From assembly GCF_001427665.1 (NCBI RefSeq), contig NZ_LMHC01000004.1, positions 36,185 through 94,614 on the forward strand: DNA of 58,430 bases. The letters run 5' to 3'. The notes below the pieces were generated by a model. The model was not told where the DNA came from. It did not search any database and saw only the letters and a list, made by a program, of their open reading frames with translations. Origin of the DNA: Caulobacter sp. Root655 (GTDB lineage: Bacteria; Pseudomonadota; Alphaproteobacteria; Caulobacterales; Caulobacteraceae). Shown here piece after piece: positions 1-8,744 of the stretch; position 1 is the first letter of the stretch, and every line of letters begins with the position of its first letter. A program made the translations under genes and the position numbers.

Positions 1-612
1 TGAGAGAGGGAAACTACCCCGCATCAGCCCCGCGATCGGATGATCCCCCAGCGCCTTGACCACCCCGGCGCGATCCGCCTCGCCCTTGTTCTGCGACAGC
101 TTGAACGTCCCCTCCAGCCGGTCGACGACCAGGCGGGCGCCGATGATGGCGCGGGTCATGGTCTCGAAGCGGCCGGGGCTCATCTTGGCGCGGGTCCAGG
201 GCGGCTTGGGCAGAAGCCGCGCCTCCTCCTGGGCCGAAAGGTCGTCGAGCACGGCCACCAGTTCGTCGTCGTTCAGCGGCGCGACCGAGCCCTCGGCCTC
301 GACCGACAGGTAGTTCCAGGTCGGCACCTGGTCGGCGGCCTCGTACCAGTCGGGGCTAACATAGGCGTCCGGGCCGGTCGCCAGCACCACCGCCCGAAAG
401 CCCTGGACGATGTGCGGCGACAGCACGTTGCCGCGCGACAGGTGGAAGTCGAGCGCCACCTCGCCGTCGCCCAACTCGCGGACCACCACCGGCGCCTGGG
501 CCACGAACGGCCGGCCGCGCACGGCGGCGGCGACCGTCACGAACGGATGCTCGCGCAGGAAGGTCAGCAAGGTCTCGCGGTCGTCGACATGGAACGGCTT
601 GGCCGGATGCAT
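1..612 (-). CDS. PaiB-type FMN-binding negative regulator (3' end cut by window)
   Basis: The visible 204 codons read as a PaiB-family protein, a flavin-reductase-like split-barrel protein annotated in Bacillus as a transcriptional repressor. It starts MHPAKPFHVDD and contains the family-like stretches HPFVTVAA, LDFHLSRGN and, near the end, FKLSQNK. The frame is still open at base 1, and since the family is about 205-210 residues only a few C-terminal residues should be missing. The ATG shares one base with the stop of the upstream amidase gene (TGATG), so translation is probably coupled. Regulator function is inferred from the family; enzymatic flavin binding alone is also possible. Confidence 0.85.
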   Translation of the reverse strand, partial: MHPAKPFHVDDRETLLTFLREHPFVTVAAAVRGRPFVAQAPVVVRELGDGEVALDFHLSRGNVLSPHIVQGFRAVVLATGPDAYVSPDWYEAADQVPTWNYLSVEAEGSVAPLNDDELVAVLDDLSAQEEARLLPKPPWTRAKMSPGRFETMTRAIIGARLVVDRLEGTFKLSQNKGEADRAGVVKALGDHPIAGLMRGSFPLS

Positions 613-1331
613 CAGGCGGCAGCCCGCAGCAGCGCCACCAGCCGGGCCCGGGTCTCGCCGTCGGCGACGCCGTCGAAGCGGACCTGCAGCCAGTGGCGCT
701 GGAAGGCGGCGACCACGGTCGAGGTCCATTCGTCGTACTTGCCCGACGGCGGACAGTTGTAGCCCAGGCGGGTCAGGCCGGCCTGCAGGGCGAACACCCC
801 CGTGCCCTCCTCCCCTTCGCCCAGCGGCGCGCCGGGCGAGGGCGGCGGCTCGACCCACAGGCCGTGGCCGGCCTGCGCCAGGCGCTTCCACGGGAACAGT
901 TCGCCCGGGTCGATCTTGCGACCGGGGGCGATGTCGGAATGACCCAGGATACGGTCGTCGTCGATGGTCCAGCGCGAACGGACGTCGGCCAGCAGGTTGA
1001 TCACGCTGGCGATCTGGGCGTCGGGGAACGGGCGGTAGCCGAACTCGTGGCCGGGATTGACGATCTCGATGCCGATCGAGGCCGAGTTGATGTCCTTGAC
1101 GCCTTTCCAGAAGGCGGCCCCGGCGTGCCAGGCGCGGCGCTCCTCGGGCACCAGGCGATAGACCGCGCCGTCCTCGTCGACCATGTAGTGGGCCGAGACC
1201 TTGGCTTCCGGGTCGCGCATCCGCGCCAGCGCCGATTCGCCGCTCTCCATGCCGGTATAGTGCAGGACCACGCAGTCGGGGACGCTCTTGCGGGCGTCGA
1301 AGTTCGGCGACGGAGCGTCGATGAGCGTCAT
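612..1331 (-). CDS. N-acetylmuramoyl-L-alanine amidase (AmpD-like, Amidase_2 plus peptidoglycan-binding domain)
   Basis: The 239-residue product has an Amidase_2 domain in its first ~150 residues, with the zinc-ligand-type segments VLHYTGM and GHSDIAPGRKIDPG, and the AWHAG and SIGIEIVNPG motifs of AmpD/AmiD enzymes. A PG_binding_1-like domain (LQAGLTRLGYNCP to VVAAFQRHW) follows. These enzymes cut the amide between N-acetylmuramic acid and L-alanine in muropeptides. No signal peptide is visible, which favours a cytoplasmic AmpD-like recycling role over a periplasmic one. The longer open frame upstream is a shadow of the EamA gene. The chosen ATG overlaps the EamA stop by four bases (ATGA), and the stop overlaps the PaiB start, so the three genes form one operon. 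Confidence 0.88.
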   Translation of the reverse strand: MTLIDAPSPNFDARKSVPDCVVLHYTGMESGESALARMRDPEAKVSAHYMVDEDGAVYRLVPEERRAWHAGAAFWKGVKDINSASIGIEIVNPGHEFGYRPFPDAQIASVINLLADVRSRWTIDDDRILGHSDIAPGRKIDPGELFPWKRLAQAGHGLWVEPPPSPGAPLGEGEEGTGVFALQAGLTRLGYNCPPSGKYDEWTSTVVAAFQRHWLQVRFDGVADGETRARLVALLRAAA

Positions 1332-2221
1332 TGAGAACGGTTCCTCGTCAGCATCAGCAGCGGCATGACCTGGTTCTTGCGCAGGGCGATGATCAGAACC
1401 CCCACCAGCGCCAGGATCGTGCCGATTCCCATGCGGATGTCGAAGTGATCGTGCGTGATCAGCACGCCCAGGCCAATGGTCATCAGCGGGGTCATCAGGG
1501 TCAGCGGCGCGATCAGGTTGGCCTCGTGGCGCTGGATCAGGCCGTAATAGGCCGTGTGGGCCAGGACCGAGACGATCAGGGCCGAGAACGTCACCGCCGC
1601 CACGAACGGCCAACCGGCCTGGGCGGCGGCCGCGACGCCGCCCGGCTCGAAGGTCCAGCTCAAGGCCGCCAGCGGCGCGACGGCGGTGAATCCGACCCAG
1701 GCCTGGAACTGCAGGGGTTTCACGCCTTCGATCTGCTTCATCATCACCGCGCCCAGCGAGCCGGTGAAGGCCGAGCCGACGATGAACCACAGGCCGGGCG
1801 ACAGCTGCAGGCCGTGCGGGTTCCACATCACCACCACCGCCCCGGCCAGGGTCAGGGCGATGCCCAGACCGCGCTTCCAGCGGACCTTCTCGCCCAGCAT
1901 CAGCATCGACAGCAGGGTGGTGAACGGCACGCCCAGCTGGATGACCACCGCCGAAGCCGACGGCGAGGCGGTCTTGAAGCCCATGAACAGCAGGGCGAAG
2001 TTGCCCACGCCCATCAGCAGGCCGACCACGACGATCCGCCAGGCCGGGCGCGGGGCCGGCAGCAGCCAGGGCAGGGTCACGGCGGCGACGATGGCGAAGC
2101 GCACCGCCGCGTAGAACAGCGGCGGCACGCCCCAGTGGGCGACCACGATCTTGGAGATGATGTTGTTGCTGGCCCAGACCAGACAGATCAGGGTCAGCAA
2201 TCCGAAGTCGCGAAAGGACAT
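1328..2221 (-). CDS. EamA/DMT-family transporter
   Basis: The 297-residue protein has about ten hydrophobic segments in two similar halves, the layout of EamA (drug/metabolite transporter) proteins in the inner membrane. Recognisable pieces are LICLVWASNNIISKIV at the N terminus, a first-half ending GEKVRWKRGLGIALTLAGAV and a second-half ending GIGTILALVGVLII. The start MSFRDFGLL was chosen because it directly precedes the first membrane helix; an in-frame ATG further upstream would add 38 polar residues. It is the first gene of the operon with the amidase and PaiB protein, and diverges from the flavin monooxygenase. The substrate cannot be read from the sequence; export of an amino acid or metabolite is typical. 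Confidence 0.87.
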   Translation of the reverse strand: MSFRDFGLLTLICLVWASNNIISKIVVAHWGVPPLFYAAVRFAIVAAVTLPWLLPAPRPAWRIVVVGLLMGVGNFALLFMGFKTASPSASAVVIQLGVPFTTLLSMLMLGEKVRWKRGLGIALTLAGAVVVMWNPHGLQLSPGLWFIVGSAFTGSLGAVMMKQIEGVKPLQFQAWVGFTAVAPLAALSWTFEPGGVAAAAQAGWPFVAAVTFSALIVSVLAHTAYYGLIQRHEANLIAPLTLMTPLMTIGLGVLITHDHFDIRMGIGTILALVGVLIIALRKNQVMPLLMLTRNRSQ

Positions 2222-2399
2222 GGAAAGACCGCATACGCGGCGCGGGCCAAGGCGCCAATCAAAACCCCACGGGAAAATCGAAGGGTCGGTACGCCGTCGC
2301 GGTTGACCGAACGGCGAAATGGTCGCCTGATACATGAACGATGATCAGATAAAGACGTCCGGACGCGCCGGACCAGGCATCGGGGAGCGGAGCGAGCGC

Positions 2400-3881
2400 A
2401 TGGCGGTGGAGCATTTCGACGTCCTGATCGTGGGGGCGGGCCTGTCCGGCGTCGGGGCCGGCTACCACCTGCAGACCCATTGCCCGGACAAGACCTACGC
2501 GATCCTCGAAGGCCGCGACGCGATCGGCGGCACCTGGGACCTGTTCCGCTATCCCGGCATCCGTTCCGACAGCGACATGTACACCCTGGGCTATTCGTTC
2601 CGGCCCTGGCGCGAGGCCAAGGCCATCGCCGACGGCCCGTCGATCCTCCACTACGTCCGCGAAACGGCCAAGGACCACGGCGTCGACCGCAAGATCCGTT
2701 TCGGCCACAGGGTCAAGCAAGCTTCCTGGTCGTCGGAGACCGCGACCTGGACGGTCGAGGCCGAGCACGACGGCAAGGTCGTGGCCCTGACCTGCGACTT
2801 CCTGCTGATGTGCAGCGGCTATTACGACTACGCCGCCGGCTATACCCCCGACTTCGCCGGCGTCGAGACGTTCGGCGGCCGTGTGGTCCATCCGCAGCAC
2901 TGGCCCGAGGACCTCGACTACGCCGGCAAGACGGTGGTGGTGATCGGCAGCGGGGCCACGGCCGTCACCCTGGCGCCCGAGATGGCCAAGACCGCAGCCC
3001 ACGTCACCATGCTGCAGCGCTCGCCGACCTATGTGGTCTCGCGGCCGGCCGAGGACGCCCTGGCCAACTGGCTGCGGGCCAAGCTGCCGATCATGCTGGC
3101 CTACGGCATAACGCGCTGGAAGAACGTGCTGATGCAGATGATGTTCTTCAACATCGCCCGCAAGAAACCGGCCAAGACCAAGGAAAAGCTGATCGCCCTG
3201 GTCCGCGACCAACTGGGTCCTGACTACGACGTCGGCACGCACTTCACGCCCAGCTACAATCCCTGGGACCAGCGGCTGTGCCTGGTGCCGGACGCCGACC
3301 TGTTCGCGTCGATCAAGGCCGGAACCTCGTCGGTGGTCACCGACCATATCGACCGCTTCACCCCGACCGGCATCGCCCTGAAGTCGGGCAGGACGCTGGA
3401 CGCCGACATCGTGGTCACCGCCACCGGCCTGGTGATGCAGCTGGCCGGCGGCATGAAGGTGGTGGTCGACGGCAAGCCGGCCGACCTGTCGCAGAGCCTC
3501 AGCTACAAGGGCATGATGTTCAGCGACGTGCCCAACTTCGCCTCGACCTTCGGCTACACCAACGCCTCCTGGACCCTGAAGGCCGACCTGACGGCGGAAT
3601 ATGTCTGCCGGCTGATCAACCACATGGACCGCACCGGCACGGACCAGTGCACCCCGCGCGTCACCGACCCCGACATGCCGGTCGAGCCGTGGCTGGACTT
3701 CAGCTCCGGCTACGTCCAGCGCGGCCTCGGCAAGTTCCCCAAGCAAGGCGCCCGCAAGCCGTGGAAGGCCTACCAGAACTACGCCCTGGACCTGTTCACC
3801 CTGCGACTGGGCAAGGTGGACGACGGGACGATGGTGTTCTCCAAGGCGAAGGCGGCGGAGAAGGTGAAGGTCGCGGCGTGA
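2400..3881 (+). CDS. Flavin-containing monooxygenase (FMO/Baeyer-Villiger type)
   Basis: The protein has an FAD-binding GAGLSG motif at residues 12-17, an NADPH-binding GSGATA motif near 183, and between them (about 158-169) the fingerprint FxGxxxHxxxWP, here FGGRVVHPQHWP, which marks FMO and Baeyer-Villiger monooxygenases. It would use NADPH and O2 to oxygenate a ketone, amine or sulfide; the substrate is unknown. I chose the ATG at 2400, preceded by a purine-rich GGGGAGCGGAG, because FAD proteins of this class begin only about ten residues before the GxG motif. An in-frame ATG at 2334 would add 22 residues. The gene is monocistronic and is followed by an inverted-repeat element. Confidence 0.88.
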   Translation: MAVEHFDVLIVGAGLSGVGAGYHLQTHCPDKTYAILEGRDAIGGTWDLFRYPGIRSDSDMYTLGYSFRPWREAKAIADGPSILHYVRETAKDHGVDRKIRFGHRVKQASWSSETATWTVEAEHDGKVVALTCDFLLMCSGYYDYAAGYTPDFAGVETFGGRVVHPQHWPEDLDYAGKTVVVIGSGATAVTLAPEMAKTAAHVTMLQRSPTYVVSRPAEDALANWLRAKLPIMLAYGITRWKNVLMQMMFFNIARKKPAKTKEKLIALVRDQLGPDYDVGTHFTPSYNPWDQRLCLVPDADLFASIKAGTSSVVTDHIDRFTPTGIALKSGRTLDADIVVTATGLVMQLAGGMKVVVDGKPADLSQSLSYKGMMFSDVPNFASTFGYTNASWTLKADLTAEYVCRLINHMDRTGTDQCTPRVTDPDMPVEPWLDFSSGYVQRGLGKFPKQGARKPWKAYQNYALDLFTLRLGKVDDGTMVFSKAKAAEKVKVAA

Positions 3882-3890
3882 GCTGAGACG

Positions 3891-4030
3891 AAGTCCTCCC
3901 CCGTGGGGGAGGCGATCGCGCAGCGATCGGTGGGGGAGCTTTAGGGTCGTTCGATCCTGGTTTTGGCCGTCAACCGATCACTCCCCCCACCGTCGGCTTC
4001 GCCGACACCTCCCCCACAGGGGGAGGACTT
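3891..4030. repeat. Intergenic inverted-repeat element, family R1 (140 bp)
   Basis: The element has matching termini, AAGTCCTCCCCC on the left and GGGGGAGGACTT on the right, with internal palindromes GCGATCGCGCAGCGATCG and GTCGGCTTCGCCGAC. Closely related copies or halves occur at 28291, 36485, 47611 and, more divergently, 50053. It contains no reading frame. It may form long RNA hairpins at transcript ends. Confidence 0.85.
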
Positions 4031-4116
4031 GAGGTCTCCCGAACCCGCGATCGAGCCTGAAGCCTTGCCGCCCGGTCGGTGCTAGAACGGGCTATCCACT
4101 CTGAAAGACCTCCCCC

Positions 4117-5184
4117 TTGATCGAACAATACGGCTGGTCCGACCTGCTGGGCCAAGCCTTCGAGCCGCACGCGCGGGCCGGCCGGACCCCCGGACGCATC
4201 GTCGTCCAGCAGCGCGGCGCCTACCTGGTGGCCAGCGACGACGGTGAGTTGCGCGCCAAGCCTTCCGGCCGCCTGCTGCACCAGGCCCGGGAAGCGGGCC
4301 ATCCGGCGGTCGGCGACTGGGTGGCGCTCACCGTCAACCGCGCCGAGGCCACCGCGACCATCCACGCCGTCCTGCCCCGCCGCACCGCCTTCGTGCGCCG
4401 AGCGGCCGACAGCCTGCAGACGCCGCAGGTGGTCGCCGCCAATATCGACGTCGCCTTCGTCGTCACCTCGATGAACGCCGACCTCAATCCGCGCCGGATC
4501 GAGCGCTATCTAGCGGCCGCCTGGCAGAGCGGGGCGCGGCCGGTGGTGGTGCTGACCAAGGCCGACCTCTGCGCCGAGCCGCGGGCTCAGGCCGCGGAGA
4601 TCGCCGCCGTGGCGGCCGGCTGCCCGGTGCTGGTGGTCTCCGCCCGGCAGGGCCTGGGGATGGATCTCCTGCTGGCCCAGGTCGCGCCCGGCGAGACCTG
4701 CGTGCTGATCGGCTCGTCCGGCGTCGGCAAGTCCACCCTGGTCAACGCCCTGTCCGGCGCCGAGCGGATGGCGACCCAGGAGATCCGCGAGGCCGACGCC
4801 CGCGGGCGCCACACCACCAGCCACCGCGAGCTGGTCCCGCTGCCCGGCGGCGGGCTGATCCTCGATACCCCCGGCATGCGCGAGCTGGGCCTGATCGACG
4901 CCGACGACGGCCTGGGCGTGGTGTTCGACGACATCGAACGCCTGGCGCGGGATTGCCGGTTCAACGACTGCGGCCACGCCAACGAACCCGGCTGCGCCGT
5001 GCGCGGGGCGCTGGAGAGCGGCGACCTCGACGCCGGACGCTGGGAGCATTTCCAGAAACTGGGCCGCGAAGTGGCGGCCGTGGACCGCAAGGAAGACCGG
5101 GCGGCCAAGGACGCCGAGCGCCGCCGCCTGATCGCCCTCCAGAAGGCCCACCGGTCGAGCAAGAAGATCCGGCGAGACGACTGA
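4117..5184 (+). CDS. rsgA: Ribosome small-subunit-dependent GTPase RsgA
   Basis: RsgA is a circularly permuted GTPase that matures the 30S subunit in the cytoplasm. The order of GTPase motifs shows the permutation: G4 (TKAD, about residue 147) precedes the P-loop (GSSGVGKST, 199-207) and G3 (DTPGM, 250-254). An N-terminal OB-fold-like segment comes first. The C-terminal zinc site is present as C280, C285, H287 and C293 (CRFNDCGHANEPGC). The tail is rich in Lys and Arg. The start is a TTG just after a CT-rich stretch, giving 355 residues, a normal length. The gene stands alone, downstream of repeat R1. Confidence 0.95.
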   Translation: MIEQYGWSDLLGQAFEPHARAGRTPGRIVVQQRGAYLVASDDGELRAKPSGRLLHQAREAGHPAVGDWVALTVNRAEATATIHAVLPRRTAFVRRAADSLQTPQVVAANIDVAFVVTSMNADLNPRRIERYLAAAWQSGARPVVVLTKADLCAEPRAQAAEIAAVAAGCPVLVVSARQGLGMDLLLAQVAPGETCVLIGSSGVGKSTLVNALSGAERMATQEIREADARGRHTTSHRELVPLPGGGLILDTPGMRELGLIDADDGLGVVFDDIERLARDCRFNDCGHANEPGCAVRGALESGDLDAGRWEHFQKLGREVAAVDRKEDRAAKDAERRRLIALQKAHRSSKKIRRDD

Positions 5185-5314
5185 CGGCGGGAGATTGCCC
5201 TGAAGCGAACAGCGCGCGGCGCTTCGCCTGACCGGCGCCCCTCGCCCTTGCCAAGACGACGCGGGTCCGACAGCTTGACCGCGCTGGCCTCTGGGCGGGC
5301 CGGGCGGAGGGAAC

Positions 5315-6229
5315 GTGGCGACGGTCCAGGACGAAGACCCCTACTTCACCCGGCGCGAAAACCTCGACGTCTCGCGGCTTCTCAGCTTCGCCCAACCCGG
5401 CCAGGCCCCTTCGACGGCCGCCCACTTCCGGCGCGACCGGCCCGACCTGGGGATCACCGCGCCCAATCTCCGGGACGACGCCCTGATGGCGGTGGTCAAC
5501 CTGCGCGCCCGCGAGGGCAGCGAACTGTGGTGCGACGAGCGCCACATCGCCGCGACGCCGGTGGGGATCGGCGACCTGAGGATGTTCGACCAGCGGCGCA
5601 GCTGGGTGTCCAATCTCCAATTGCCGTTCGAGACGATCAATTTCTTCATCCCGCTCAGCGCCTTCGACAGTCTGGCCGACGAGTTGCGCGCCCCGCGCCT
5701 CGACGACGACGCGCCGTTCGCCCGGGGCGCGCCGGTCCATGACGAGGTCATGCTGCACCTGGCGCGCTCCCTGGGCCCCGCCTTCGACAACCCCCGGGAG
5801 CTGAGCGCGCTCTATGCCGAGCACGTGTTCGCCGCCATCCGCCTGCGCCTGGCCTGCGCTCATGCCGGCCTGACGCCCGGCGTCGACCGGCAGCGCGGCG
5901 CCCTGGCGACCTGGCAGGTGGCGCGGGCCAAGGCCATGCTGCTCGACGACCTGCAGCGCAACCTCAGCCTGACAGACCTGGCCGCCGGCTGCGGCCTGTC
6001 GGCCAGCTATTTCGCCCGCGGGTTCAAGCGCGCGACCGGTCTGCCGCCGCATCGCTGGCTGCTGGCCCAGCGGGTCAAGCGGGCCCGATCGTTGCTGGAA
6101 ACCACCACCCTCAGCCTGGTCGAGGTCGCCCTGGACTGCGGCTTCGCCGACCAGAGCCACCTGACGCGGGTGTTCTCCCAGAGCCTGGGCGTCGCCCCCG
6201 GCGCCTGGCGACGGTTGCGACGGCACTGA
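5315..6229 (+). CDS. AraC-family transcriptional regulator
   Basis: The C-terminal ~100 residues form the double helix-turn-helix of AraC proteins: LSLTDLAAGCGLSASYFARG is the first and LVEVALDCGFADQSHLTRVF the second, followed by GVAPGAWRR. The first ~190 residues form an effector-binding domain that I do not recognise beyond a cupin-like predicted pattern. The GTG start follows a good ribosome site (GGAGG, nine bases upstream). The gene is 130 bases from rsgA and convergent with the small conserved protein at 6255. Its targets are unknown; the adjacent genes are not obviously co-regulated. Confidence 0.88.
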   Translation: MATVQDEDPYFTRRENLDVSRLLSFAQPGQAPSTAAHFRRDRPDLGITAPNLRDDALMAVVNLRAREGSELWCDERHIAATPVGIGDLRMFDQRRSWVSNLQLPFETINFFIPLSAFDSLADELRAPRLDDDAPFARGAPVHDEVMLHLARSLGPAFDNPRELSALYAEHVFAAIRLRLACAHAGLTPGVDRQRGALATWQVARAKAMLLDDLQRNLSLTDLAAGCGLSASYFARGFKRATGLPPHRWLLAQRVKRARSLLETTTLSLVEVALDCGFADQSHLTRVFSQSLGVAPGAWRRLRRH

Positions 6230-6254
6230 GCGCGGGCTGGGGTGCGGGCCTGCC

Positions 6255-6572
6255 CTACCCGCCGTATTGCCGAGCGGCCGCGGCGATCGACGGGCCCGCC
6301 GTGGCGAGGTCCTGCGGATTCATGATCGGCCGGAACGAGAGCTTGGCGTTGAACGCCAGGAACCACGGCTCCGCGACCGCGGGAATCTGCGATGAATCGG
6401 TCATGTCGAACACGATGGCCCCCGCCCTTTGACCCTCGTCGTCGCCGAAGAAATAGGCCGCTTCCGGCTTGAGGTCGGCGAGTATTCGCTCGATCGTGGC
6501 TCCCAGGGTTCCCGCCTTGGCCGCCGCGTTTCCGGTTTCCACAGGGATCGACACTCTCAGAAGCATGCGCAT
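6255..6572 (-). CDS. Conserved hypothetical protein, small alpha/beta type
   Basis: The 105-residue product begins MRMLLRVSIPVETGN and carries the stretches TIERILADLKPEAAYFF, IVFDMTDSSQIPAVAEP and MNPQDLATAG. I recall very similar small proteins in many Proteobacteria annotated only as hypothetical; the pattern resembles a ferredoxin-like dimeric barrel. The ATG chosen has a strong ribosome site (AAGGAAG) close upstream; a longer open frame starting at 6653 has none. It is convergent with the AraC gene. No function is assigned. Confidence 0.7.
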   Translation of the reverse strand: MRMLLRVSIPVETGNAAAKAGTLGATIERILADLKPEAAYFFGDDEGQRAGAIVFDMTDSSQIPAVAEPWFLAFNAKLSFRPIMNPQDLATAGPSIAAAARQYGG

Positions 6573-6770
6573 CTGGGCTTCCTTTCTTGTCCAAATCACG
6601 GAATTGGCTCGGTTCGTGACGGACAGAGAACGCCTCGGCTTGCCGATGATCAATCGACGTTTATGCGTAACGATCGGCGTTAGTAGAGTCGGATTACGAA
6701 ATACATGGAGCTATCGGGACACTCAATTGAACGCTTGAACTCCTGAGTGGAGTCAAAGCCCACAGTAACA

Positions 6771-6876
6771 GTTGTGATCCCGGAAGCCTCGCAGAGGCTG
6801 TCCGGGACCCAGGGGCCGGCGCATCGCGGTTGCCCTGGGTCCCGGCTCTTCGCTCCGCTACGGCCGGGATGACAAC
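6771..6876. repeat. Intergenic palindromic element, family R2 (106 bp)
   Basis: The ends are GTTGTGATCCCGG and CCGGGATGACAAC, with internal inverted pieces GGGACCCAGGG and CCCTGGGTCCC. Related elements lie at 35146, 38039 and, in half form, 57033. The rest of the 6573-6905 gap contains nothing I can name. Confidence 0.8.
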
Positions 6877-6905
6877 AGAAGGTGGGCTCCAATGGAGTCC
6901 GAACT

Positions 6906-8033
6906 CTAGTCGGCGAAGCGCAGGACCACGTTCGAACCCGGCCATTCGTCGGCGCGCGCGGGATCAAGGCCTGGCGCGACGGGAGTCCAGGCCTGCTTGC
7001 CCAAGGCGCCCAGGTCGTCATAGCGGCCCAGCAGGGTGAACCGGTCGAAGGCGAAGGGCAGCCCCTCGGCGCCCAACGGCGCGTTGGCGCTGGCGACATG
7101 GAAGTGCAGGTGCGGTCCGGTCGTGTCGCCGGAGAAACCCAGGTCGCCGATCACCTGGCCGCGACGCACGTGGTCGCCGGGCCGGACCTTAACGCTGCCG
7201 GGCTTCAGATGTTCATAGAAGACGACCTGGCCGCCGGGAAGCGCCAGAGCCACATAGTTGCCGGTCGCGTCCCCGAAGCGATGCTTGGGGTTGCGGGAGA
7301 TGACCGGACTTTCCGTCATGTCGTCACGAGTCGCGGCGACCACCGCGTCGGCCACCGCCAGGACCGCGTCGCCATGGCCCAGAGCGTCGGCGGCGCGGTC
7401 CGGGTCGCCCCGCGTGGTCCGTCCCCGGGGGTCGACGCGAACGAAGTCGACCGCGAACCGGCCTGGAATGCGCGCGCCGCCGTCGACCGTGTAGACGACG
7501 CGGCGATGGCCGCGCGCCCAGGACGGGTTATGCACCGCGACCCAGGGGCCGCCCGCCAGCGGCGGACCCAGCACGACTGGCGGCCGGGGATCGATCGGAA
7601 CGCGCGGGCCGACGACCACGAAGGTCGCCCCATCGGTCGTCGCATAGGTGATCTCGTGGACCAGCCCTCGAGGAGGGTCGCCCGACGCCAGGTCCAGCTC
7701 GATGAAGACGATCGCGCGACGCCCCGACGCGACGGTCGTGGCGTCGCCCGCCACGGCCGGAACCGCCGCCAGCCGTTGCGCCAGCGCCTCGCCCGCGAAC
7801 ACGGCCAGCGTCGCGCCGGTGTCCGCGTCGGCGATCCGGACCCGGCGGACCACGAGGGGATCGGACGTGAAATTGGTCAGGTGGACTTCGTGGACCAGCC
7901 GCCGCCGTCCCTCGACCACCGTCGGCGCGGGGGCCAGCGGCACGGCGATCTCGAACGACTCACGCGGAGCGCCGAGGCCGGCGGCCGGCTGGGCCATGGC
8001 CGGGGGCGGCGACCAGGGCCAGGAGCGCCCCAA
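6906..8033 (-). CDS. M23-family metallopeptidase, signal peptide out of frame
   Basis: The C-terminal domain is a LytM/M23 peptidase: a long beta-rich N-terminal region is followed by RFAVDFVRVD (the position of the usual HxxxD ligand motif, with His replaced but Asp kept), the core YVALALPGGQVVFYEHL, and the catalytic HxH as GPHLHFHV. Such enzymes cut peptidoglycan cross-links, or act as inactive partners, in the periplasm. The coding frame runs back only to a TTG at 8033 giving the odd N terminus MGRSWPWSPPPAMAQP. A perfect signal peptide starts at 8067 in another frame (next entry), so the gene carries a one-base frameshift or the sequence has an error. It is third in an operon with the crotonase and DUF3052 genes. 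Confidence 0.8.
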   Translation of the reverse strand: MGRSWPWSPPPAMAQPAAGLGAPRESFEIAVPLAPAPTVVEGRRRLVHEVHLTNFTSDPLVVRRVRIADADTGATLAVFAGEALAQRLAAVPAVAGDATTVASGRRAIVFIELDLASGDPPRGLVHEITYATTDGATFVVVGPRVPIDPRPPVVLGPPLAGGPWVAVHNPSWARGHRRVVYTVDGGARIPGRFAVDFVRVDPRGRTTRGDPDRAADALGHGDAVLAVADAVVAATRDDMTESPVISRNPKHRFGDATGNYVALALPGGQVVFYEHLKPGSVKVRPGDHVRRGQVIGDLGFSGDTTGPHLHFHVASANAPLGAEGLPFAFDRFTLLGRYDDLGALGKQAWTPVAPGLDPARADEWPGSNVVLRFAD

Positions 8034-8067
8034 GCCAGGCCGAGAGGCGCGGGATGCGGCGTTCCAC
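8002..8067 (-). pseudogene. Out-of-frame signal-peptide segment of the M23 peptidase gene
   Basis: A GTG at 8067, five bases after the DUF3052 stop, opens a frame encoding a basic start (MERRIPRLSAW) and hydrophobic core (LGALLALVAAPG), then terminates after 36 codons. Deleting one base from the run of five C (plus-strand G8002-8006) restores LVAAPAMAQPAAG, an ordinary signal peptidase I site that joins the M23 frame. This is direct sequence evidence for a +1 slip in a homopolymer; whether it is a natural mutation or a base-calling error cannot be decided here. Confidence 0.75.
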
Positions 8068-8072
8068 GTGGA

Positions 8073-8729
8073 CTACGCGTCCTCGTCGTCGAAACCGGCG
8101 TCGTCATCCTCCGGCGCCGGCTTGGCGACCGCCGCCCCGCCCTTGCGCCGCACGAAGCGCAGCGCCGTGTGGGTCTTGGAGAAGGCGCAGACCTTGGTGT
8201 CGACCAGGCCTTGTTCGCGGGCGGCGGCCAGGATCTGGGTGTCCTTCAGCGGCGCGCCCTTGCCCTTCTGGGCGACGATCCAGATCGCGCCCTTGGGAGC
8301 CAGGCCGCCGGCCAGGTCTTCCAGCTGGTCGAAATCAGCCAGGTCTTCCACGCCCAGGAACACCAGGTCGACGTCCTCATAGGCCTCGATCGGCGGAGCC
8401 CGCTCGGATAGCTCGGCCAGGAACTCCGGATCGTCCAGCCCCTCGACCACCACCGTCTGGCCGGCCTTGACGCCCAGCTTGTCCAGGCGGCCGGGCGGGT
8501 TCTGGATGGCGTGCAGCCACTTTTCAGCCTCCCCCGGCTCCAGGGTGAAGCGCGTGCCGTCGGTCAGCACCAGGTCGGGGCCCTCGACCCGCAGGTCGCG
8601 CAGGGCATGGCCCTGGAAGATGCCGCGCACCGCCCCGCGGAAGATCAGCTTGGGTGGTTCCCACAACAGCTTGCCGTCGCTCTCGCCGTCGGAGAGCTGG
8701 CCCCAGACGCTCTTGGCTTCCTTGCCCAT
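8073..8729 (-). CDS. DUF3052 domain-containing protein
   Basis: The 218-residue protein has a C-terminal segment matching what I know of DUF3052 (GAIWIVAQKGKG, then VDTKVCAFSKTHTALRFVRR) and an N-terminal half (KLLWEPPKLIFRGAVRGIF) that resembles a small beta domain. The C terminus is very acidic (EDDDAGFDDEDA). No catalytic motif is evident and I assign no function. It lies 15 bases downstream of the crotonase gene and five bases before the frameshifted signal-peptide start of the M23 gene, so all three probably share a transcript. Confidence 0.8.
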   Translation of the reverse strand: MGKEAKSVWGQLSDGESDGKLLWEPPKLIFRGAVRGIFQGHALRDLRVEGPDLVLTDGTRFTLEPGEAEKWLHAIQNPPGRLDKLGVKAGQTVVVEGLDDPEFLAELSERAPPIEAYEDVDLVFLGVEDLADFDQLEDLAGGLAPKGAIWIVAQKGKGAPLKDTQILAAAREQGLVDTKVCAFSKTHTALRFVRRKGGAAVAKPAPEDDDAGFDDEDA

Positions 8730-8744
8730 CAGACGCCCCGCCCC

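Noticed and set aside
612..2258. One 548-residue fusion protein covering the amidase and the EamA region
   Set aside because: Only the last 239 codons are amidase; the rest is an alternative frame of the transporter gene, which has its own start and membrane helices.
2259..3746. Long minus-strand open frame (495 codons) opposite the flavin monooxygenase
   Set aside because: It is the codon-complement shadow of a well-supported gene: His-, Arg- and Gly-rich with no domain, as expected in DNA with GC-rich third positions.
3891..4030. R1 element as an insertion sequence or attachment site
   Set aside because: No transposase frame, no target-site duplication and several copies of different length; an intergenic dyad repeat explains it.
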